Source of the DNA: Bordetella parapertussis
GTDB lineage: Bacteria; Pseudomonadota; Gammaproteobacteria; Burkholderiales; Burkholderiaceae_B
Reading direction: 5' to 3'
DNA length: 64,000 nt
Assembly: GCA_945903445.1 (NCBI GenBank)
Contig: CAMDNZ010000006.1
Coordinates: forward strand, 37,327-101,326
Shown: positions 7,671 through 16,717 of the stretch, piece by piece
Position numbering within the stretch: the stretch's first letter is position 1
Layout: each line of letters starts with the position of its first letter
Program-made: the position numbers and the translations under genes
Notes under the pieces: generated by a model
The model's input: the letters and a program-made list of their open reading frames with translations, nothing else
What the model was told of the DNA's origin: nothing
Database searches by the model: none

Positions 7671-8948
7671 ATGTTGCGTATCGAAGATGTCAAACTCGCC
7701 GTTGTAGGCCTGGGGTATGTGGGCTTGCCGCTGGCCGTCGAGTTCGGCAAGCAGCGTTCGATTATCGGTTTCGATATCAGCACCCGCCGTATCGATGCGC
7801 TGAAAGCCGGGCGCGATCACACCCTCGAAGTCGACGCCGCCGAACTGCACGAAGCGCGCCATCTGCGCTATAGCTACGAGCATGCCGATCTGGCCGACGC
7901 CAACGTCTACATTGTGACGGTACCCACGCCGATCGACGACTACAAACGTCCCGATCTGACCCCGCTGATCAAAGCCAGCGAAACGATCGGCGCAGTGCTC
8001 AAGCGCGGCGACATCGTCATTTACGAATCCACCGTCTATCCTGGCGCGACCGAAGAAGATTGCGTGCCGGTGCTCGAACGGGTGTCCGGCCTGAAATTCA
8101 ACGAAGATTTCTATGCGGGCTATAGCCCCGAGCGCATCAATCCGGGCGACAAGGTGCATCGCGTCAGCACCATCAAGAAGGTGACGTCCGGTTCGACGCC
8201 CGAGGTGGCCGATCTGGTTGATGCCATCTACGGTCAGATCATCACGGCTGGTACGCATAAGGCTGCCAGCATCCGCGTCGCCGAAGCTGCCAAGGTGATC
8301 GAAAACACCCAGCGCGACGTCAACATCGCCTTGATCAACGAACTGGCGCTGATATTCAACAAGATGGGCATCGATACCGAAGCGGTATTGCAGGCCGCCG
8401 GCACCAAGTGGAATTTTCTGCATTTCCGGCCCGGCTTGGTCGGCGGGCATTGCATCGGCGTCGATCCCTACTATCTGACACATAAGGCGCAGGCCATCGG
8501 CTATCACCCGGAAATCATTCTGGCCGGACGCCGCCTGAACGACTCGATGGGCGGCTACGTGGTCTCGCAGCTGGTGAAATGCATGACCAAGAAACGCATT
8601 CACGTGCAAGGCGCACGCGTGTTGCTGATGGGTCTGGCGTTCAAGGAAAACTGCCCCGATCTGCGCAACACGCGGATCGTCGATATCGTACGCGAACTGG
8701 GCGAATACAACGTCGATGTCGATGTCTACGATCCGTGGGTCGATTCGGACGAAGCCATGCACGAGTACGGTTTCGGCACGGTGTCGCAGCCGAAGCCGGG
8801 CGCTTACGACGCCGTGATTCTGGCAGTGGCGCATCATCAATTCGTCGACATGGGTGCCCAGCGCATCCGCGCCTATGGCAAACCCAATAGCGTGGTCTAC
8901 GATCTAAAGTATGTCTTGAAGTCGGAAGAATCCGATTTGCGTCTTTAA
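7671..8948 (+). CDS. tviB: UDP-N-acetyl-hexosamine 6-dehydrogenase (TviB/WbpO type)
   Basis: 425 residues. A UDP-sugar dehydrogenase oxidising C6 of a UDP-HexNAc to the uronic acid with two NAD+. Seen: the Rossmann motif AVVGLGYVGLPLAVEFG, the central ESTVYPGATEE and AEAAKVIENTQRDVNIALINE blocks, the catalytic cysteine in GGHCIGVDPYYL, and the C-terminal GLAFKENCPDLRNT. The spelling of these blocks is that of Vi-antigen TviB / WbpO, so the product is probably UDP-GalNAcA or UDP-GlcNAcA. The ATG with GGAG five bases ahead was chosen over an in-frame ATG five codons earlier. It works with the epimerase downstream. Confidence 0.88.
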   Translation: MLRIEDVKLAVVGLGYVGLPLAVEFGKQRSIIGFDISTRRIDALKAGRDHTLEVDAAELHEARHLRYSYEHADLADANVYIVTVPTPIDDYKRPDLTPLIKASETIGAVLKRGDIVIYESTVYPGATEEDCVPVLERVSGLKFNEDFYAGYSPERINPGDKVHRVSTIKKVTSGSTPEVADLVDAIYGQIITAGTHKAASIRVAEAAKVIENTQRDVNIALINELALIFNKMGIDTEAVLQAAGTKWNFLHFRPGLVGGHCIGVDPYYLTHKAQAIGYHPEIILAGRRLNDSMGGYVVSQLVKCMTKKRIHVQGARVLLMGLAFKENCPDLRNTRIVDIVRELGEYNVDVDVYDPWVDSDEAMHEYGFGTVSQPKPGAYDAVILAVAHHQFVDMGAQRIRAYGKPNSVVYDLKYVLKSEESDLRL

Positions 8949-8963
8949 TCTTTGGGAGTCACC

Positions 8964-9989
8964 ATGAGCCAACGCTACGAACAGATCACGCAAGACCTGC
9001 AACGCGAGCCTCGGACCTGGCTGGTAACCGGATGCGCCGGGTTCATCGGTTCGAATTTACTGGAAGCGCTGTTGAAGCTGGATCAGAAGGTCGTGGGTCT
9101 GGATAATTTCGCGACCGGCTACGCCCGCAACCTGGATGAAGTTCAGGAGTTGGTGAGCGCGGAACAGTGGGCCCGTTTTCGTTTCGTCGAGGGCGATATT
9201 CGGGACGCGCCGACCTGCGCGTCGGTGTGCGAAGGTGTCGATTTTGTGTTGCATCAAGCTGCATTGGGCTCGGTGCCGCGCTCGCTCAAAGACCCGGCCA
9301 CCACCAACGCCGTCAACATCGATGGATTCTTGAACGTGCTGGTCGCGGCGCGCGATGCGCAAGTGAAGTCTTTCGTCTATGCAGCGTCCAGTTCGACGTA
9401 TGGCGATCATCCCGACCTGCCTAAGCAGGAGGACAAGATCGGCAAACCCTTGTCGCCTTATGCCGTCACGAAATTCGTCAATGAACTGTACGGCGATGTG
9501 TTCGCGCGTGCTTATGGCTTTGGCAGTGTGGGCCTGCGTTATTTCAATGTGTTCGGTCCGCGCCAAGATCCCGACGGTGCGTACGCCGCCGTGATCCCGA
9601 AGTGGATTGCCGCAATGATCAAGAACGAAGATGTTCAGGTCAATGGCGACGGTGAAACCAGCCGCGACTTTTGCTTCGTGCAAAACGCCGTGCAGGCCAA
9701 TATCCTGGCCGCCTTGTCGCAGCCCGAGGGCCAAAGCCAGGTCTACAACGTGGCTGTAAACGCACGCACCAGCTTGAACGAACTGTTCGACCACTTGGCC
9801 AGCCAGTTGGGCAAGCATGGCGTGCATTACGAAAAACGTCCGGTGTATCGCGATTTCCGCCCAGGCGATGTGCGTCATTCGCAGGCCGATATCAGCAAGG
9901 CCAGCGCCAACCTGGGCTATCAGCCGGGTCACGATATCTTGCAGGGCCTGGAAGTCGCCATGCCATGGTACACGCAATTCCTGCGCTGA
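8964..9989 (+). CDS. tviC: UDP-N-acetylglucosamine 4-epimerase (TviC/WbpP type)
   Basis: 341 residues. An extended short-chain dehydrogenase with the NAD motif WLVTGCAGFIGSNLLEALL at residues about 18-36, the catalytic Ser/Tyr pair in AASSSTYGDHP and SPYAVTKFVNEL, and LRYFNVFGPRQDPDGAYAAV. These match WbpP/TviC, which interconvert UDP-GlcNAc(A) and UDP-GalNAc(A). It starts 15 bases after the dehydrogenase behind GGGAG; the pair is the standard route to UDP-GalNAcA in Vi antigen and some O-antigens. An in-frame TTG four codons upstream is less likely as start. Confidence 0.88.
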   Translation: MSQRYEQITQDLQREPRTWLVTGCAGFIGSNLLEALLKLDQKVVGLDNFATGYARNLDEVQELVSAEQWARFRFVEGDIRDAPTCASVCEGVDFVLHQAALGSVPRSLKDPATTNAVNIDGFLNVLVAARDAQVKSFVYAASSSTYGDHPDLPKQEDKIGKPLSPYAVTKFVNELYGDVFARAYGFGSVGLRYFNVFGPRQDPDGAYAAVIPKWIAAMIKNEDVQVNGDGETSRDFCFVQNAVQANILAALSQPEGQSQVYNVAVNARTSLNELFDHLASQLGKHGVHYEKRPVYRDFRPGDVRHSQADISKASANLGYQPGHDILQGLEVAMPWYTQFLR

Positions 9990-9990
9990 T

Positions 9991-11358
9991 TTGAAAACGC
10001 TGCGCGCCCGCCTCGCCCGTCTCGACCCGGACCATAAGCGCATTTTCAACGGCGCGGTCCGGGTGGCCTTGTTTCTGGTGCTGGGCAAGGTGGCGGGCGC
10101 CGTCAAGGAGATGGCGGTCGCCTATCGCTATGGCATCAGCGACGAGGTCGATGCCTATCAATTCACCTTGACCATGGCGACGTGGTTGCCGGTCACCATT
10201 GTCGGTGTTCTGTCGGTGGTGTTGATTCCGGTGCTGGTGCGTCTGCGTCGCGGCGAATCCGAGGGTCGTACCCGCTTCCTGCGCGAATTGCACGGCATGA
10301 TCGGCGTGATCGCCGTGCTGTTGGCGGCCCTAACCTGGGCGACGTTGCCCTGGGTGGTCGATGGCCTGGGGCGGGGCTTGTCGATACACGTGCGTGAGAT
10401 GACCGGTCTGCTGGTCTACGCCTTTGCCCCGATCTCCGCCTTGATGTTGATTGCCGGTCTAGCGGCTGCGCGCCTGCGCGCCCGTGAGCGCCACGTCAAC
10501 ACCTTGCTCGATAGCGTTCCGGCGATATCGACCTTGGGGTGGGTGTTGCTGGCCAGTGCCGACCCGGGGGTCGGACCCTTGGCATGGGGCAGCCTGTTGG
10601 GTTATCTGGTGCAGACGCTGTGGCTGCTGTGGCTGGCTCGCCGCGCCGATTTCAACCTATGGGGTGCGCCGCTGCTGTCGGCGCGCTCGCCTCACTGGCC
10701 GGAATTGGTGCGCGCAGCGGGCGTCATGCTGGTGGGCCAGGTTGCCATGAGTTTCGTTGGTCCATTGGATCAATATGCGGCGGCCAACCTGGGCAGTAAC
10801 GCCAACGCCACGTTGGGTTATGCGGCGCGCCTGCTGTCGCTGGTGCTGGGTATCGGCGCGGTATCGGTGGGTCGTGCCGCACTGCCGGTGCTGGCCGACG
10901 TGCAGGCGCGTGGCGACGGCGCACAAGCACGCGTCATGGCATTGAAGTGGTCGATGGGCATGCTGGTGTCGGGTGCGGGTACGGTTGCCGCAGGCTGGCT
11001 GCTGGCCCCCTGGGGGGTGGCCTTGTTGTTCGAGCGCGGCGCGTTCACGGCCGAAGACACGCAGGCCGTGGCCGACGTGTTCCGTTTCGGACTGCTGCAA
11101 CTGCCGTTTTATTTCGGGGTGTTGATTCTCGTGCAACTGTTGGCCAGCCAGAACCGCTATCGCGTCATGGCCGCTATCGCCGTCGCGAACTTTGCGTTGA
11201 AGGCCGTGCTGAACCAGTATTTCGCGCCCGAAATGGGCGTGGCGGGCATCATGTTGGCCACCAGTTGTATGTATGCCCTGTCGTATTTTTGTTATTTCCT
11301 GGTCGCCTTGCGCCCCGCGCCCTTGCAAGCGCGTTCGGCCAGTGGGGAGCGCGCATGA
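9991..11358 (+). CDS. MurJ/MviN-family polysaccharide flippase (Wzx-like)
   Basis: 455 residues with about a dozen hydrophobic helices. It contains the N-terminal LVLGKVAGAVKEMAVAYRYG and DEVDAYQFTLTM typical of the MurJ/MviN branch of the MOP exporter superfamily, and ALLFERGAFTAEDT in the middle. No ATG is near the conserved start, so a TTG one base after the epimerase stop is proposed; no clear ribosome-binding site is visible and coupling to the epimerase is likely. Its place inside the glycan operon suggests it flips lipid-linked repeat units rather than lipid II. The alternative, a true MurJ, cannot be excluded. Confidence 0.75.
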   Translation: MKTLRARLARLDPDHKRIFNGAVRVALFLVLGKVAGAVKEMAVAYRYGISDEVDAYQFTLTMATWLPVTIVGVLSVVLIPVLVRLRRGESEGRTRFLRELHGMIGVIAVLLAALTWATLPWVVDGLGRGLSIHVREMTGLLVYAFAPISALMLIAGLAAARLRARERHVNTLLDSVPAISTLGWVLLASADPGVGPLAWGSLLGYLVQTLWLLWLARRADFNLWGAPLLSARSPHWPELVRAAGVMLVGQVAMSFVGPLDQYAAANLGSNANATLGYAARLLSLVLGIGAVSVGRAALPVLADVQARGDGAQARVMALKWSMGMLVSGAGTVAAGWLLAPWGVALLFERGAFTAEDTQAVADVFRFGLLQLPFYFGVLILVQLLASQNRYRVMAAIAVANFALKAVLNQYFAPEMGVAGIMLATSCMYALSYFCYFLVALRPAPLQARSASGERA

Positions 11359-12497
11359 GTCGCCCGTCCTTGCGCATCGCCGTGTTCATTCATTCCTTGC
11401 ATGCCGGTGGGGCCGAGCGCGTGGCCGCAGAGCTGTCCTCGCACTGGGCACGTGCAGGCCATGAGGTGTGCCTGATTACGCAGTCCGAGGGACGCGACGT
11501 ATATCCGTTGCACGGTGGCGTCATGCGTCGCAGTTTGGGAACCGCCGGAGCATCGGGCGGCGGATGGCGGGGCGTGGTCGCCAATCTGCGGCGCTTGTAT
11601 GCCCTGCGCCATGCCTTGCGCAAGTTCGAACCCGATGTGGTGTTGGGCATGATGACTACCTCTTCCGTGTTGGCCGTTCTGGCCGCGCGGGGCTTACCGT
11701 GCCAGGTCATCGCCACCGAGCATACGCATCCGCCGTCGCAATCCTTATCGCGCCTGTGGCTGGCATTGAGGCGGTTTGCCTATCCTAAGGCGGCACGGGT
11801 CGTTGCGTTGACGCAGGGCACCGCCGATTGGCTGGCCGATCACGTACCCGGCAGTCGCCTGGATGTGATTCCCAATCCGGTGCAATGGCCACTGGCTACG
11901 AGCGAACCAGTGCGTATGCCGCTCAACGAGGCGGGTAAGCACTACGTGTTGGCCGTTGGCCGGCTCCATCCGGACAAGGGCTTCGATGTGTTGATCGCGG
12001 CGTACGCGCAGATCGCACGGGATTATCCCGATTGGGATCTGATCGTCTTGGGCGAGGGACCGTTGCGCGAAGCCTTGACGCGCCAGATCGAGGACGCCGC
12101 TTTGTCTGGCCGGGTGCATTTGCCGGGACGCGCAGGCAACGTGGCGCAGTGGTACGCTGGCGCGCACATTTACGTTCTCAGTTCCCGGGTGGAAGGTTTG
12201 TCGAATACTTTGCTGGAAGCCATGGCGAGCGGCCTGCCCCCGGTCGCCTTCGATTGCGATACCGGACCACGCGAAATCGTGCGCGATGGTCACGATGGGC
12301 GTTTGGTGCGTCCTGCGGGCGATGCGGGCGCGTTGGCGGCGGCGTTGCGCGAAGCGATCGACCAGCCCGCGTTGCGCAAGCGGTGGGGTCAGGTTGCGGT
12401 GTCCGTGCGCGAGCGCTTCTCGCCCGCCGCCGTGTTAGCGCGTTGGGACCAGGTGTTTGCCCAGACGCAAGACGAGAACCACCAGGGAGAGCCTTGA
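11355..12497 (+). CDS. GT4-family glycosyltransferase
   Basis: 380 residues, GT-B fold. The N-terminal domain opens with FIHSLHAGGAERVAAELS, the C-terminal domain has AVGRLHPDKGFDVLIAAYA and the EGLSNTLLEAMASGLPPVAFD motif with the catalytic-domain glutamates. The ATG overlaps the stop of the flippase gene (ATGA). It closely resembles the glycosyltransferase on the other side of asnB, suggesting duplication. Cytoplasmic, probably adding one sugar to the lipid-linked repeat; donor and linkage are unknown. Confidence 0.85.
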   Translation: MSRPSLRIAVFIHSLHAGGAERVAAELSSHWARAGHEVCLITQSEGRDVYPLHGGVMRRSLGTAGASGGGWRGVVANLRRLYALRHALRKFEPDVVLGMMTTSSVLAVLAARGLPCQVIATEHTHPPSQSLSRLWLALRRFAYPKAARVVALTQGTADWLADHVPGSRLDVIPNPVQWPLATSEPVRMPLNEAGKHYVLAVGRLHPDKGFDVLIAAYAQIARDYPDWDLIVLGEGPLREALTRQIEDAALSGRVHLPGRAGNVAQWYAGAHIYVLSSRVEGLSNTLLEAMASGLPPVAFDCDTGPREIVRDGHDGRLVRPAGDAGALAAALREAIDQPALRKRWGQVAVSVRERFSPAAVLARWDQVFAQTQDENHQGEP

Positions 12498-12498
12498 C

Positions 12499-14412
12499 GT
12501 GTGTGGCATCGCTGGAATCTGGGGACCGCTTGCCGATAAGCGCGGCGCGCTGACCGAAAGCTGTAAACGTATCGCTCATCGCGGGCCCGACAGTCAGGGT
12601 ATGTGGGACGACGCACAGGCCGGGTTGATGCTGGCCCATGTGCGGCTGGCCATCATTGACTTGAGCGCGGCGGGGCATCAGCCGATGGTCTCGGCCTGCG
12701 GACGCTATGTGTTGGTGCTGAACGGCGAAATCTACAATCATGTCTTGCTGCGCACCCGCTTGGAGCAAGCGGGTCGAGCGCCCGATTGGCGCGGACACTC
12801 CGACACCGAAAGCGTGCTGGCCAGCTTCGCCGAGTGGGGTGTCGAGGCAACCCTGCGAGCCTGCGTGGGCATGTTCGCGCTGGCTTTATGGGATCGCGAG
12901 GCTCGCACGGTCACGCTGGCTCGCGACCGTATGGGCGAAAAGCCCTTGTACTACGGCTATAGCGGCGCCGACTTCGTGTTCGCGTCGGAGTTGAAAGCGC
13001 TTACGTCCATTCCCGGCTTCGGTGCCACGCTCAGTCGCGAGGCGCTGACGCTGTTCATGCGGCACAACTACATTCCCGCACCGTGGAGCATTTACGAGGG
13101 GGTTTGCAAGCTGCCGCCCGGCACGTATCTGAGGCTTGACGAGGCGGCACAGCGTCAGCGGAACATGCCCGAGCCGCAGGCGTATTGGTCGGCCATCGAC
13201 ACCGCCGACCGTGCGGCTGCGCATGCGCTCCAATTCGGATCCGATGTCGAGGCCACCGATGCACTGGAAGCGGTATTGAGCGAAGCCGTCGCTGGACAGA
13301 TGCTGTCGGATGTGAGCCTGGGCGCGTTTCTGTCGGGCGGCATCGATTCGTCGACCATCGTGGCCTTGATGCAGAAGCAAAGTACCCGGCCCGTGCGCAC
13401 CTTCGCCATTGGCTTTCACGAGAAGCGCTACAACGAGGCCGAGCATGCGAAGGCCGTTGCGTGTCACCTGGGCACCGATCACACCGAGTTGTACGTGACG
13501 CCTCAGGATGCCTTGGACATGGTGCCCCGCCTGGCCGATATGTACGACGAGCCCTTTGCTGACTCATCACAGATTCCTACCGCGTTGGTCACTCGCATGG
13601 CGCGTCAACACGTGACGGTCGCCTTGTCGGGCGACGGCGGCGACGAGCTGTTCGGCGGCTATTCGCGCTACTTGCGAGTACGCCGTTGGTGGGCACAGTT
13701 CGGTCGAATTCCCCGGGCGGTGCGCACCCCGCTGGGGATCGCGTTGTCGGTCTCCTCACATCTGCCCGGACGCGGTGCGTGGCGGGGCAAGGTCGGCAAG
13801 ATGGGGGGGATGCTGCGCGCCCGCACCCACGGCGACTTCTACCGGCATTTCGTGTCCTATTGGCACGATCCGGCGTCGGTCGTGGTGGGAGGCACGCAGC
13901 CACCCACGCCGTTCTCGCAAACGATGCAGGGCTCGACGCTGGACGCCATGATGAAGCTGGATGCCATCACCTATTTGCCGGACGACATTCTGGTGAAGGT
14001 CGATCGCGCCGCCATGGCAGTCAGTCTGGAGACCCGCGTGCCCTTGTTGGATCACCGCGTCTACGAATTCGCCTGGGGCCTGCCCGAGCACTACAAGCTG
14101 CGCGGCAACACCGGCAAATGGCTGCTGCGCCAGGTTTTGCACCGCCATGTGCCGCGCGAACTGGTCGAACGCCCCAAGCGCGGCTTTGCGGTGCCGCTGG
14201 CCGAGTGGCTGCGCGGGCCCTTGCGCGAATGGGCCGACGCTCTGTTGGACGAGTCGCGTCTGCGGCAGCAGGGCTTGTTCCAGCCCGAACCCATCGTGCG
14301 CAAGTGGCGCGAGCATGTCAGCGGCCATCGCAACTGGGCGAGTCACTTGTGGGGCGTGCTGATGACTCAGGCGTGGCTGGATCGCTACCACGACGGTGGA
14401 GGACAGCGATGA
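12499..14412 (+). CDS. asnB: glutamine-hydrolysing asparagine synthase-like amidotransferase
   Basis: 637 residues. The GTG start is directly followed by Cys2 (V/M-CGIAGIWG), the nucleophile of class II glutamine amidotransferases; any longer start would bury it. AHRGPDSQG completes the glutaminase domain; the synthetase domain has the ATP pyrophosphatase loop LSGGIDSS near residues 278-285 and SGDGGDELFGGY. It sits one base after one glycosyltransferase gene and overlaps the next. In such loci AsnB-like proteins often convert sugar uronic acids to uronamides, which fits the upstream UDP-HexNAcA enzymes; ordinary asparagine synthesis remains possible. Confidence 0.87.
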   Translation: MCGIAGIWGPLADKRGALTESCKRIAHRGPDSQGMWDDAQAGLMLAHVRLAIIDLSAAGHQPMVSACGRYVLVLNGEIYNHVLLRTRLEQAGRAPDWRGHSDTESVLASFAEWGVEATLRACVGMFALALWDREARTVTLARDRMGEKPLYYGYSGADFVFASELKALTSIPGFGATLSREALTLFMRHNYIPAPWSIYEGVCKLPPGTYLRLDEAAQRQRNMPEPQAYWSAIDTADRAAAHALQFGSDVEATDALEAVLSEAVAGQMLSDVSLGAFLSGGIDSSTIVALMQKQSTRPVRTFAIGFHEKRYNEAEHAKAVACHLGTDHTELYVTPQDALDMVPRLADMYDEPFADSSQIPTALVTRMARQHVTVALSGDGGDELFGGYSRYLRVRRWWAQFGRIPRAVRTPLGIALSVSSHLPGRGAWRGKVGKMGGMLRARTHGDFYRHFVSYWHDPASVVVGGTQPPTPFSQTMQGSTLDAMMKLDAITYLPDDILVKVDRAAMAVSLETRVPLLDHRVYEFAWGLPEHYKLRGNTGKWLLRQVLHRHVPRELVERPKRGFAVPLAEWLRGPLREWADALLDESRLRQQGLFQPEPIVRKWREHVSGHRNWASHLWGVLMTQAWLDRYHDGGGQR

Positions 14413-15545
14413 AGATATTGATGCTGGTGAGTTCCATGCACGCGGGCGGGGCCGAACGCGTGGCTGCGACCCTGGTCAACGCATGGTCGGCCCGTGGCGA
14501 CCGGGTCACCTTGGTGCCGACGTATTCGGCGAAGGGCGAGTGCTTCTATCCGATCGCCGACGAGGTCGAGATGGTGTGGTTGGCCGATTACGCAGGTACC
14601 CGTGCCAAGAGTCTGCTGGGCATGGGCCGCCGTCTTGCCGCTTTGCGCCGCTTGATCGACGAAGTCCAACCCGATGTGGTGGTGTCGTTTCTGACACACG
14701 TCAACGTGGCGGCCATACTGGCTACCTGGGGTACGCGCATTTCGGTGATCGTGTGCGAACGCACCAACCCGGCAGCGTCGCGCACCGCGAGCAAGCCCTG
14801 GCAAGTGCTGCGGCGTTGGCTGTATCCGCACGCCGACATGGTGACCGTGCAAGCCGACGCGACCGTCGCGCCGTTCGCTCGCATGGTGCCTGGCATCAAG
14901 CGGCTGGCGGTCATTCCCAACCCGCTGCCGGCCGCCCTGGTCGAGGATCCGCCCGACGGTACGGGTGCCCTGGCACGCGACTTGGGGCGCAAGCGTCTGG
15001 TGGCGATGGGAAGATTGGTGCCCGAGAAGCAGTTCGATGTGCTGATCGACGCATTTGCGAAGCAGGCCGAGCATTATCCAGCGTGGGATCTGTGGATTTG
15101 GGGCGAAGGGCCCGAACGCGAGGCCCTGACCGATCGCATCGCCTTGAGTGGTTTCCAAGACCGCATACAATTGCCGGGCAAGACGTCTTCCCCCTGGGAC
15201 GAGCTGGCATGCGGGCAAGCGTTCGTGCTCAGTAGCGCCGTCGAGGGTTTTCCGAACGTGCTGCTGGAAGCCATGGCACTGGGCTTGCCGTGTGCGGCGT
15301 TCGACTGCCCCAGCGGGCCGCGCGAGATGACGAGCGACGGTCGCGACGGTTTGTTGGTGCCCGATGGCGATGGCGAGGCTTTGGCCGATGCCCTGGCGCG
15401 CATGATGAGCGATGCCGCCTTGCGCGCCGATCTGGGCCAGCGCGCCGCCGATGCCGTGCGTCGTCGTTATGCTTTACCCGCCGTGTTGGCACAGTGGGAC
15501 AACCTGTTCGAACAAGTCGGCTTGAAAAGCCAAGGAACGTCATGA
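14409..15545 (+). CDS. GT4-family glycosyltransferase
   Basis: 378 residues, GT-B fold. The start LMLVSSMHAGGAERVAATLV and the C-terminal AMGRLVPEKQFDVLIDAFA and EGFPNVLLEAMALGLPCAAFD parallel the glycosyltransferase before asnB along their whole length, including the GPRE motif that follows. The ATG overlaps the asnB stop (ATGA). It probably adds a sugar to the repeat unit on the cytoplasmic face; donor unknown. Confidence 0.85.
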   Translation: MKILMLVSSMHAGGAERVAATLVNAWSARGDRVTLVPTYSAKGECFYPIADEVEMVWLADYAGTRAKSLLGMGRRLAALRRLIDEVQPDVVVSFLTHVNVAAILATWGTRISVIVCERTNPAASRTASKPWQVLRRWLYPHADMVTVQADATVAPFARMVPGIKRLAVIPNPLPAALVEDPPDGTGALARDLGRKRLVAMGRLVPEKQFDVLIDAFAKQAEHYPAWDLWIWGEGPEREALTDRIALSGFQDRIQLPGKTSSPWDELACGQAFVLSSAVEGFPNVLLEAMALGLPCAAFDCPSGPREMTSDGRDGLLVPDGDGEALADALARMMSDAALRADLGQRAADAVRRRYALPAVLAQWDNLFEQVGLKSQGTS

Positions 15546-16717
15546 GCGGCACGCCGATGCACATACTTCACATCATCACGGGGCTGGGCCAGGGCGGTGC
15601 CGAGTCAGTGCTGTATCGCTTGACGACTGCGCCCGCACAAGCCTGCCGGCACACGGTGATTTCGCTGACCGACAGCGGTATCTATGGCGAGCGCTTGCGG
15701 GTCGCGGGGGTCGAAGTACACACGTTGGGCATGGCTCGCGGTCGTTTCAGCCTGCGTGGGTTCATGAAGTTGACTCGGTTGATCCGGTCGGCCGAGGCCG
15801 ACGTGGTGCAAACCTGGATGTACCACGCCGATTTGATCGGCGGTCTTGCGGCACGGTATGTGGGTCAGCGTGCGGTGTGCTGGGGCATCCGAAACTCGGG
15901 GGCCTATCTTGAGAAAAGCAGTGCGTCGGCGCGCTTGATGCTGCGCTTGAGCGCCCGTTTGTCCAGTCGGGTGCCGGCCGCCATCGTGTGCTGCGCACAG
16001 GACGCCGCAGCGCGTCATCAAGCCGCGGGCTATGACGCTGCCAAAATGCAGGTCATCCCCAACGGCTACGATCTGGCGCGTTTTGCCCCTGATGGTCTGG
16101 CGCGTGCGCGGGTCAGGCGCGAATGGAATATCGACGACTCGCAGTTGTTGATCGGCTGCGTGGCGCGCTGGGATCCGCTCAAGGATCACGACAACTTAAT
16201 TCACGCCTTGGCGGCGCTCGACGCCGAAGACACGCAGGACAACATTCGCTGCGTCCTGGTCGGTCGCGGCATGACGGCGGACAACGCGCAGCTCATGGCC
16301 ATCGTCGACAGGCTGGGTTTGCAGGGCAAGGTCATTCCGGTAGGCCCGCGAGACGATATTCCGGCGGTCATGAACGCGCTGGATATACACGTGCTGTCCA
16401 GCCGCGCCGAAGGGTTTCCCAACGTCGTGGCCGAAGCCATGGCTTGCGGCACGCCCTGCGTCGTCACGCAAGTGGGTGATGCCGGTGTGATCGTCGGCGA
16501 TGCGGGCTGGATCGCACCGCCCGAGCGCGCCACCGCGCTGCAAGGTGCGATGGCCTCGGCGGTCGATGCGGTGCGCCGCTATGGCCGCGATACGGTGGGC
16601 GAGCATGGTCGTCAACGCGTACATCAGACTTTCGGTCTGACGCAGATGGTGCAGGCTTACACCACACTGTGGCGGCAGGTGGCGGGCCTGGAAGACGGCG
16701 CAAGGACGCGTGCATGA
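15542..16717 (+). CDS. GT4-family glycosyltransferase
   Basis: 391 residues. Begins with ILHIITGLGQGGAESVLYRL, the UDP-sugar transferase opening; the C-terminal half has CVARWDPLKDHDNLIHALA and AEGFPNVVAEAMACGTPCVV with the paired glutamates of the family. Overlaps its upstream neighbour by ATGA and its downstream neighbour likewise. It belongs to the group often annotated as WbnE/WaaG-like polysaccharide glycosyltransferases; exact role unknown. Confidence 0.85.
   Translation: MSGTPMHILHIITGLGQGGAESVLYRLTTAPAQACRHTVISLTDSGIYGERLRVAGVEVHTLGMARGRFSLRGFMKLTRLIRSAEADVVQTWMYHADLIGGLAARYVGQRAVCWGIRNSGAYLEKSSASARLMLRLSARLSSRVPAAIVCCAQDAAARHQAAGYDAAKMQVIPNGYDLARFAPDGLARARVRREWNIDDSQLLIGCVARWDPLKDHDNLIHALAALDAEDTQDNIRCVLVGRGMTADNAQLMAIVDRLGLQGKVIPVGPRDDIPAVMNALDIHVLSSRAEGFPNVVAEAMACGTPCVVTQVGDAGVIVGDAGWIAPPERATALQGAMASAVDAVRRYGRDTVGEHGRQRVHQTFGLTQMVQAYTTLWRQVAGLEDGARTRA

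Noticed and set aside
9991..11358. Calling the flippase the essential murJ
   Set aside because: It sits inside a glycan operon, so a repeat-unit flippase is more likely; the family alone does not decide.
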